Positions 50,720 through 57,698 of a stretch of 57,698 bases of DNA are shown here, piece after piece (the first letter of the stretch is position 1; each line of letters begins with the position of its first letter). The position numbers and the translations under genes were made by a program. The notes under the pieces are model-generated. The model ran no database searches. It was not told where the DNA came from and saw only the letters and a list, made by a program, of their open reading frames with translations. The stretch comes from a virus: the IMG/VR virus record IMGVR_UViG_3300023116_000053, positions 1 through 57,698 of that record; one strand, 5' to 3'.

Positions 50720-51412
50720 TTAATGTAACTGCTTCATAAATTCTGGATTATTTTTATTATCTTCGATTTGGTCTTCAGAAATTATAATCCAAACATACGG
50801 TTCGCCTGCCTTAAATGCTCCAAATGTTCGATGATTTCCATCTCGAACTTGACACCTCCAACTTCCAAGGTCTCCTTCGTTATTTTCAACCGCATTTTCT
50901 AGTCTATTCTGAAGATCTTCTTGAATATTTTCTATCTCTTCTTCGTCATCCAATGGGTCTAAATAATATAAATGTTCATCCACATACTCTTCCCAATCAA
51001 GTTTCAAATATTCATCCACTTCTTCATCGCCAGTTGTCAAAACATCTTCGTCATTGTATAATGACTCTTTAACATCAATGTAGTCTACTTTACTCAACAT
51101 TCCATATGGCGCATAAAATGTAAATCTTTCTTCTCCGTGAATTATTAAGTCAGCAACACGCTCTAATTTCTCTTCATAAAAAATGTTGCCTTCTATTGGA
51201 TAACAATTATAAGGTGTTGCACGAAACATTCTTCCCTTATATCCTAACCAGTCAACGTTTCTCCCAAAATAAAAATTACCACGATTCTTGTCCAATTCAA
51301 TTTCTTCTGGACTAATTGGTTCGTATTCGTAATCGGGGCCAATTTCTTTTAATATTTCTTTTTTAATTGATTCAAACAATGACATTACCGAGTTTATATT
51401 ATCATTCTTCAT
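50720..51412 (-). CDS. Tagged ParB/sulfiredoxin-like protein
   Basis: A 230-residue acidic protein. The start at 51412 has GGA seven nt upstream; the next Met (residue 10) lacks one. The tag is SLFESIKKEILKE (residues 11-23). CQVRDGNHRTFGAFKAG (187-203) is the DGNHR box of the ParB/sulfiredoxin fold, which in phages is found in nucleotide-dependent or nuclease-like proteins. The DNA-binding part of true ParB is absent, so partition is unlikely. Role unknown. Confidence 0.6.
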   Translation of the reverse strand: MKNDNINSVMSLFESIKKEILKEIGPDYEYEPISPEEIELDKNRGNFYFGRNVDWLGYKGRMFRATPYNCYPIEGNIFYEEKLERVADLIIHGEERFTFYAPYGMLSKVDYIDVKESLYNDEDVLTTGDEEVDEYLKLDWEEYVDEHLYYLDPLDDEEEIENIQEDLQNRLENAVENNEGDLGSWRCQVRDGNHRTFGAFKAGEPYVWIIISEDQIEDNKNNPEFMKQLH

Positions 51413-54400
51413 CTTTTTTTCCTATCGCCCATTCAACATCAAATTTCGCCAATTCAACAAGTGAAAAGAAATCATATGGCCAATTGTAATTATAATCTTT
51501 TATCAAAGTATCTACATCAGATTCCAAGCCTTTCTCTTTTGATTTGTCAAATAATTGAAAATAATTCTTTCTAGCACGCCTTTTAACCTTAAAAATTAAC
51601 CAGCGCATATCAGAGGGTAGGGTGTGGTCAAAAAACATCTCAGATTGGCTAATAGGGTGCTTTAACGTCACCTTTTGTTTTGTTGCTCTTGTTGCTGGCT
51701 TAGGCATGACTCCCTGCCAAATATCAGCCAAATCTTGCTTGTCCAATTCTTCCTCAAATTCAAAAATATAGAATACAAAAGGATTGACTTCGCTGTTTGG
51801 ATTTGTAAAGTCCATGAAAGGTGGGAGATAATAATCTTTAACTTTGTTCATCATGTAATCAATACTAGAGTCTTTTTCTATTTCTTCTTCTTTTAATCTA
51901 AAAAAGTTTCTATTCGCAATGTTAACACCATCTTTTAACTCTCTTTCAACATAAGGAATCGCAATTATCGCTTCGTAAATTTTAGTTTTATCGTTTATCT
52001 CTCCAATTCTTTTCTGCGCTGCCGTAAAACCACAAACTTGAATGAGAGAGCCAATTGTGTCTGAATCGTTTAAGTTTGCATTCAAAACTTGAGGAAAACT
52101 TTCTTCTAGACTGAAATATATGCCTTCTGAGCCTGTTGGTAAACTTCCATATGTACCCCACATTCCTCTAGCCAAACTAGCAGTTTGATAACCAGAATCT
52201 TGACCTCCCACATCTAACGATTCTTCCGTAAAATTCAAAGTTGGACATTCAAACTTTGGCACTATTTTCCAAGAATCAAGTCCGGTGGAATCCCCAGAAA
52301 TCAAAGAATTTTCTTTCTCGAATAGATTTACTGAAGATTCTAGCGTCATAACGTTATTTTGAGCAAAAGGCAAAAATTCGTCCACCCCGTCCAAAGCAAT
52401 CTGATTAGAACTACTTGCCAATGCATTTGAAAAAATCTCATCAATAGAGTATTTTCTAGTTTCTGATGGCTGGAAGGATAATCTTATTCGCGACTCTCCA
52501 TAAAAATAAGGAGGAGTAAAGGGAGCATAGGCTGGGTCTCCCATATTTGTTGCTCTTACGTCAAGTTGGTCGGTTGAAATATCCGAATTGTAATTACTAC
52601 CATACCCTGGTGTGTCGCCTCTAGTAAATTTGTACGAAGGTGGACCAAAATACCTTCCATGATAAGATTGTTCATCCCCCCATGTTACTGCTAACGCTGA
52701 TGTAGAACCAGAAGGAATAGAAGAACTGTGATGACTTGCAATCATATTGAAATCGTTAGTTTTTTTCAGCACAACATCCATATAATATGTAACATCTTTT
52801 ACCAAAGGCTGAAAGTTTTTTTCTGGTTTTGAGACAAAAGATGTCAAATTTTTGTTTTTAAGGAAAAAATTAGGAACTTCTGCCAAGAAGTTGTGCATAG
52901 CCATTTCAAAAAATGGTTTTTTCTCGCCACTCCATGAAAAATAAGGATATTCCGAGTTTGCACTTCCACTAGATTGATTAATTTTGTCTGGAGCCATTAA
53001 AAATATATTTTTTTCTTTCAGTAGCGACTTTTCTAAGTTTACAAGTGATTCGAAAGCGAGTCTCCCATGAAATTTCCCTGCATTTCCATCCGTCGAATCA
53101 AAAGAAGACGACAATAAGTAACACTTCCAATCGTCAGTGGCAGTAATTCCTAATTCTGGACCAGATGATGATATATACAAACAAAAAGGACTTGGTGGTG
53201 TACCACTAGACAAACTTTTGCCACCATCATTTTGCCACAAGTTTTCCAAATAATCAGATGAACCTGTAAAATATGGCCAATCAACCGCTATTCCAGACTT
53301 TATCGTGTTAAAAACAATCCCAGGTGCAAAATAAGGTTGTAATGCCGACTGTAACGCTCTTGCAGCACCACTGTCTGTTTCGTAATTTGACCCGGAAATA
53401 TAAGGGGCTAACGATTGAGAGAACAAACTGCCAAGTTGAGTAGTTCTATTGATTGGATAAAACCCATTGTAAGGGAGCATCTTCTTTACAACATCACATG
53501 TCAAAGTCAAATGCTTTATTTCCCCATTTACACTACGATGGTCTTCAATAAATTTCTCAAAATGTTTCATTAAGTCAGAATTGGTGTATTGTTCAAAAAA
53601 ATCTTCAATATAAGAGCCTGTAGACGATTCAGCACTCTGACTAACATAAGAGCCTTGATTGGAAAGCCAATTTTTGTTTTCTTGAAAAAATCCACTTTTA
53701 ATATAATCTTCTATATGATTAGATATTTTAAATTCTGCTAGAGTTGAATAGCCTTTGCCAAGGACTGTTATGTCTTTTGCATATTCCTCGTAGGAATCGT
53801 ACCAAGGACGCTTGCCAGACTGTTTAAATACATCATAAGGCCAATTATATTCAGTGAATTTTCCAATATTAGGCAAATAAGCGTACTGAAGTGATGCTGT
53901 CGGATAATCATAAACAAAAGAAGGCATAGCATCCGACACTAACGCCCCACTTAAGTAAGACTGCCCCGACCCTAACATCCCTTGGACATTTGCGTCAACA
54001 TAAGGAAAATTAGTTACACTAGATGTAGTAAAATTAGAAAGTTCACCGTCATAAGAGCCTGTCTTGATTCTTTCTCTTATTTCAAGAATAGGGATGTATG
54101 CTGTATCTTCTATTTTATGCCATATTTTTGAATTGCCAAATGGATATACACTCCTACCCCATCGATAATCAACAGCGTTTTTAAACGGAGTTGCACCGTC
54201 TATATCAGTTCGCTCAATAGTATCAGGCCAATAATTAGTTCTTTGGTATACATTTCTATCAAATCCATTATGTCCATAACCACCCGATTCCAAAAAGAAA
54301 GTTCTTCTTCTGTTTCTGGAGATATTGATGTATTTTTTTGTCGGAAAGACAGATTCTTTGTACCTTAATTCAATAAAGTTGTCTCGATACAAAGAATCTG

Positions 54401-57400
54401 GGTTGCCATACAAATCGAACAAGTCTTGATATTTTGTATATTTTTCTCTGTTTACAGCATCAATGTTGAGTTTTTCCTCTGCAAAAGCATTTACAACATT
54501 TGAATACGAATTATTTAAAGATATAACATTTCCGCTAATTTCAAGCAGAACTTGAAGCGGATAATTGTTATTATCGACACATGATTCTATATAATTTTCG
54601 AATTCGTAAGGTTTTATGGGGATAAAATTATCTCCCTGCAACAAATTCTGCGTAGGAGTTTTTGCAACAGAAAAAATGTTGTTTCTTCTCATATGTCGAG
54701 CCACTGGATGGTTTGCTATTCTAGTTTGCTTCCATACTTCCCACCCTCCTGCTCCATTTCTGTGACAGTTGATTGCTTGCAAAATCGATGCTAACCCTGG
54801 TATAGTAGTAGTATTTTGCGTTTCTTCAGTTCCATCTCCAGGAGTTATGACTTTATTAATGTAATTTGCAGTAAAAATATTGTCTCCATCTATATCTGTA
54901 GCAACCAAACTAGGATAGCCCAAAGTGTTTGTTGAGCTTGTAATCGGCTCATATATAATTGTATTTAAGTTTACATAATCTACAGGAATAAACTCAGCAG
55001 CAGGAACGTATGGGTTTGGCAGACCAAAATACCTTATACCTGAAAACAAATTCTTGTAACTACCAAAATCACTTTGACTTACAAAGGTAATGCTCCTGTG
55101 CTTGTTGTCGTGTGTTGAACCCACAGAGTATCTAAACGGAACATTTTGGTTGTTTATTGGATTTCCACTAGCAGTAGTTGCAGTTTTTCGTATCCAAGTG
55201 TAATTTAAATCGCTGGAAGGGATAGAGTTGGTAAACAAAAATGTATTGTTTACAGATGCTGTAACAAAAGAACTGCCAGACTTTTCAATTCTGTAGAAAG
55301 TATTTCTATGCATTTTGTGTTCGGAGGCAGACACCGGAGATGCTACATTGTCGATTCCATACTGATAAGATGCACTGTTCCAAAATTCGTTAAGTTGAGT
55401 TCTATTTCTCCAATTTCTCCAATTCAAAGAATTATATACTGACAATTCGTTTGCTTCGACATCCAAAAAACCATTAGAAGTTTCAAGTCCACCTGGAGCA
55501 TTAAAACGAACAGCAAAGACCGATAAGGAACCAGTCAAATCTCTTCTAGCGACACCATAATTTATTAAATTGGATGCCAACGAAGAGGAAACAATGTTTG
55601 TTCCGCTAATTCCCATATTTCTACGAAAATATATATTATTATCTGTTCTTCCTGTTGTACTTACAACTTGATAGTTTTTGTTAAAATTGCCTAACACTCG
55701 CCTTGTTGTAAGAGTTTTGATGTTTTTGACGTTCAAATAACGTTTTACTAATCCATCTCTACTCCAAGATGCAGGGGGATTGTTTGTACTTTCATAATCA
55801 CTAGGAACCAATAAAAATTCTGTTCCATCGACAATTCCACCAAACTTTTCAGGACGATTGCTTCTGTCGTCTAAATTAGAACCAGTATTTAATGCGATAT
55901 GTCTCCATTGGTATCCACCCACATGCTCTTCAGTAAATGGTCCTTGAAATGGCTTTTCTCTGCCATACTGGTCGTGGTGATAATTTGCGATCGCTAGATT
56001 CTTAGAATTGTTTCCAGCCAACACCCCAGATACAGAAGAAGAAACAATTGTAAAAGGGGCCAATTCCTTGCCAGAACCAGATATATTGCCCTTATTTGAA
56101 TATACGCTGAACTTATATTTCTTGGTTTTTATGGGATGATAAGCAGCATCTTTTTGCTTTGTGTTGTATTTGCTCCTTGGTTCTTCAAGGAAAGCACCAG
56201 ACACAACCAACAAGTTTTGATAAAGAGGTCCATTAGGGTGCAATACATCCACATAGACGAATCTTTTTTGCGAATTGAAGTTGACACCCCCACCCAATTC
56301 TTTCGTGCGCGATAACGAATAAAAATAAGGATTTTTTTCATTTCTATTGGTTTCTTCGTCCTGAATGCGTCCAATCGCCAAGCGATTACTTTCAACATCT
56401 GCATTTAAGTTCCAGATATTAGTATCTAATTTAGATTTTTTATTCCACCACAAACCATTTTCTTCTTCGCTTAAGCCAATTGGAGCATGATAATCTTTCC
56501 ACTGATAAGGTTTGTGTCCTTTGATGTTTCCAGTAGTAGAAGTTTTGATTTCCAGAAAAGGAAACTTGTGTTGAAATTTGTTCCTTTCAAAAACATGAGA
56601 CTCTACAGTGTTCGCTATCCTTTCCGGTGTTTTAGTGGACGCCGGTAGCATCTGACTTAGCATTTTGACAACTGCTGAATCAATCCACTTGTAAAATTCC
56701 AAAAATCTTTCTAAGTCTGGCTCATTTTCAACTTTTGAAAAATATAAATGTCTTAATTTGTCAAGCTTTTTATATGATTTTCTATAGCGATTGACAGGCT
56801 CACCAATCAAATTATTAAATTCAACAATTGTATCTAAATAATTTATCATATCTTCAGATATATTTTGATACATGCTTTTTTCAAAGCGAAAAATATACTT
56901 TGATGGTCTGGTTTCTTTTGTTCTGACTTCGGTATTTTCATCCAATATTTCAATCATATTGGCACTTGAAAGAGATTCTGGCAATGTGCGCTTCAGTGTT
57001 GGCAAATAATTCAATTTAAAAGCATCGTCTGAATTAGATGTAAACCCATAGCCTCTACCTGGATGTCTTATGCCTATTCTTGTCCCATATTCTCCATAGC
57101 GACCTGCTTGTTCTGCTGAACCTGATGTCTCGTCGTATACAAAAAATTCTCCTGACGAATCAGAACCTGTATTGGAAGAAAAATACCAATCAAACAACAA
57201 TGTTTCAGACTTTGGAACAAAAATATTATCAAAATTTTCATCGTATGTTCCAGCACCTTCGAATAAGCCCTTTATGCCATAACTATCGTTATACTTTGAA
57301 TGATTTATTACAGAAGATGTTGGCAAATATTCCAGCCAAGCACGAACGCTAGACAAACAAACATCCGTGTTATAAAGAATTGAGCCTGTGAAGTTAGTTC

Positions 57401-57698
57401 TATGCGCTCCTGCGTATATTCTTTTGTCAGAACGCAGCATCGACTGCCCTTGGTCGTATGTTAAAGATGCTGTCAAATAAAAACTTTTTTCTTGGTTCCC
57501 AATTTTAGGCACGACATCTAATGTTGTATTTACTCCAAAGAATTCCAATATATAAGAGCCTTCGTTGGACAATTTTGTCCCTGAAACATACGAAGTGTAA
57601 GGGTATTTGTTGTGCCTTATACTAACAGAAAAATTCCACTTTTCGTCATCATAAATGTCTGGATAATAACTGCTTGTTAGGACAGGGAATTCATCTAC
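51402..57698 (-). CDS. Giant virion structural protein, 5' end outside the window (partial)
   Basis: The frame is open from the window edge to 51402 (2,098 codons without a stop). A TTG at 57572 is only an internal codon; the 42 codons before it continue in frame (DEFPVLTSSYYPDIYDDEKW). The visible N-terminal part (SFYLTASLTYDQGQ ... TGSILYNTDVCLSSVRAWLEYL) resembles a lectin/LamG-type fold. The remainder is very Ser/Asn/Tyr-rich and strand-rich with many Gly/Ser segments, typical of phage fibre or baseplate giants. It probably forms a long fibre or tape-like baseplate component. No tape measure pattern (long helices) is seen. Confidence 0.75.
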   Translation of the reverse strand, partial: VDEFPVLTSSYYPDIYDDEKWNFSVSIRHNKYPYTSYVSGTKLSNEGSYILEFFGVNTTLDVVPKIGNQEKSFYLTASLTYDQGQSMLRSDKRIYAGAHRTNFTGSILYNTDVCLSSVRAWLEYLPTSSVINHSKYNDSYGIKGLFEGAGTYDENFDNIFVPKSETLLFDWYFSSNTGSDSSGEFFVYDETSGSAEQAGRYGEYGTRIGIRHPGRGYGFTSNSDDAFKLNYLPTLKRTLPESLSSANMIEILDENTEVRTKETRPSKYIFRFEKSMYQNISEDMINYLDTIVEFNNLIGEPVNRYRKSYKKLDKLRHLYFSKVENEPDLERFLEFYKWIDSAVVKMLSQMLPASTKTPERIANTVESHVFERNKFQHKFPFLEIKTSTTGNIKGHKPYQWKDYHAPIGLSEEENGLWWNKKSKLDTNIWNLNADVESNRLAIGRIQDEETNRNEKNPYFYSLSRTKELGGGVNFNSQKRFVYVDVLHPNGPLYQNLLVVSGAFLEEPRSKYNTKQKDAAYHPIKTKKYKFSVYSNKGNISGSGKELAPFTIVSSSVSGVLAGNNSKNLAIANYHHDQYGREKPFQGPFTEEHVGGYQWRHIALNTGSNLDDRSNRPEKFGGIVDGTEFLLVPSDYESTNNPPASWSRDGLVKRYLNVKNIKTLTTRRVLGNFNKNYQVVSTTGRTDNNIYFRRNMGISGTNIVSSSLASNLINYGVARRDLTGSLSVFAVRFNAPGGLETSNGFLDVEANELSVYNSLNWRNWRNRTQLNEFWNSASYQYGIDNVASPVSASEHKMHRNTFYRIEKSGSSFVTASVNNTFLFTNSIPSSDLNYTWIRKTATTASGNPINNQNVPFRYSVGSTHDNKHRSITFVSQSDFGSYKNLFSGIRYFGLPNPYVPAAEFIPVDYVNLNTIIYEPITSSTNTLGYPSLVATDIDGDNIFTANYINKVITPGDGTEETQNTTTIPGLASILQAINCHRNGAGGWEVWKQTRIANHPVARHMRRNNIFSVAKTPTQNLLQGDNFIPIKPYEFENYIESCVDNNNYPLQVLLEISGNVISLNNSYSNVVNAFAEEKLNIDAVNREKYTKYQDLFDLYGNPDSLYRDNFIELRYKESVFPTKKYINISRNRRRTFFLESGGYGHNGFDRNVYQRTNYWPDTIERTDIDGATPFKNAVDYRWGRSVYPFGNSKIWHKIEDTAYIPILEIRERIKTGSYDGELSNFTTSSVTNFPYVDANVQGMLGSGQSYLSGALVSDAMPSFVYDYPTASLQYAYLPNIGKFTEYNWPYDVFKQSGKRPWYDSYEEYAKDITVLGKGYSTLAEFKISNHIEDYIKSGFFQENKNWLSNQGSYVSQSAESSTGSYIEDFFEQYTNSDLMKHFEKFIEDHRSVNGEIKHLTLTCDVVKKMLPYNGFYPINRTTQLGSLFSQSLAPYISGSNYETDSGAARALQSALQPYFAPGIVFNTIKSGIAVDWPYFTGSSDYLENLWQNDGGKSLSSGTPPSPFCLYISSSGPELGITATDDWKCYLLSSSFDSTDGNAGKFHGRLAFESLVNLEKSLLKEKNIFLMAPDKINQSSGSANSEYPYFSWSGEKKPFFEMAMHNFLAEVPNFFLKNKNLTSFVSKPEKNFQPLVKDVTYYMDVVLKKTNDFNMIASHHSSSIPSGSTSALAVTWGDEQSYHGRYFGPPSYKFTRGDTPGYGSNYNSDISTDQLDVRATNMGDPAYAPFTPPYFYGESRIRLSFQPSETRKYSIDEIFSNALASSSNQIALDGVDEFLPFAQNNVMTLESSVNLFEKENSLISGDSTGLDSWKIVPKFECPTLNFTEESLDVGGQDSGYQTASLARGMWGTYGSLPTGSEGIYFSLEESFPQVLNANLNDSDTIGSLIQVCGFTAAQKRIGEINDKTKIYEAIIAIPYVERELKDGVNIANRNFFRLKEEEIEKDSSIDYMMNKVKDYYLPPFMDFTNPNSEVNPFVFYIFEFEEELDKQDLADIWQGVMPKPATRATKQKVTLKHPISQSEMFFDHTLPSDMRWLIFKVKRRARKNYFQLFDKSKEKGLESDVDTLIKDYNYNWPYDFFSLVELAKFDVEWAIGKKDEE

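Noticed and set aside
57570-57572. TTG as the true start of the giant structural gene
   Set aside because: The frame continues upstream without a stop to the window edge and there is no ribosome-binding site before the TTG.
1-57698. tRNA genes and integration or attachment sites
   Set aside because: No cloverleaf-like sequence with a T-loop and acceptor stem was noticed in the gaps, and there is no integrase or lysogeny gene in the window. A dedicated tRNA search was not possible.

Overview
The window is one contiguous block of an AT-rich, strictly lytic-looking contractile-tailed bacteriophage (T4-like in the broad sense). Every supported gene lies on the minus strand, so transcription runs from high to low coordinates. 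The evidence for a T4-type myovirus is the set of recognisable late genes: terminase large subunit (gp17-like), portal (gp20-like), prohead protease (gp21-like), acidic scaffold (gp22-like), major capsid protein (gp23-like), neck proteins (gp13- and gp14-like), sheath terminator (gp15-like), tail sheath and tube (gp18- and gp19-like) and a gp26-like baseplate assembly protein. The unusual sizes and many unknown structural genes fit a lineage far from T4 itself. Start sites often carry AAGGA/GGAG signals, so the host uses Shine-Dalgarno initiation; the host cannot be named. No tRNA, CRISPR array, integrase or insertion sequence was seen.

Layout in transcription order. (1) 57.7-39.5 kb: baseplate, tail or fibre structural genes (a structural protein of more than 2,000 residues running off the window, and 779-, 971-, 311-, 315- and 353-residue proteins), interleaved with small accessory genes: a ParB-like protein, two tandem leucine-rich-variant (LRV) repeat proteins, an LRV-related basic protein and an ADP-ribosyltransferase (ART)-like protein. 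The block ends at a terminator at 39.5 kb. (2) 39.5-33.6 kb: one structural gene, then DNA metabolism (RuvC-like resolvase, DnaG-like primase, and a fused SbcD/SbcC = gp47/gp46 recombination protein). (3) 33.5-30.4 kb: putative holin and membrane-anchored lysis-type proteins, with a PcfJ-like protein. (4) 30.4-21.7 kb: two fibre/lectin-like proteins, terminase, portal and a small membrane protein, ending with a 19-codon ORF behind a perfect Shine-Dalgarno sequence and a terminator. (5) 21.7-15.8 kb: head genes (protease, core-like protein, a ribosomal protein bS21 homologue, a papain-like hydrolase candidate, scaffold, major capsid), ending at a strong terminator. (6) 15.7-0 kb: a C5-cytosine methyltransferase, a MuF C-terminal-like protein, neck genes, a cluster of accessory genes (two ART-like paralogues, a DUF5872-type protein, a membrane protein, an HEXXH peptidase-like protein), then the tail-tube/sheath/baseplate assembly genes.

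The most interesting theme is that about a dozen unrelated proteins begin with the same kind of short Lys/Glu/Ile-rich amphipathic helix ending in (I/L/M)-x-x-E or L-x-E. The major capsid protein has an LLKE/A site at the place where T4 gp23 is cut by its prohead protease, and a gp21-like protease is encoded here. By analogy with T4 internal proteins and Alt, which carry N-terminal capsid-targeting sequences, I infer a packaged-cargo system: ART-like enzymes, a metallopeptidase-like protein, a methyltransferase, repeat proteins, a membrane protein and others may be loaded into the prohead, trimmed, and injected with the DNA. Repeat structure around these genes (a 142-bp direct repeat holding the tag and leader, an inverted fragment of the gp13-like gene, and a 40-bp 3' duplication) suggests the cargo cassettes are shuffled by recombination. 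The second theme is translation: a phage bS21, plus a transcript segment perfectly complementary to the conserved 3' end of 16S rRNA.
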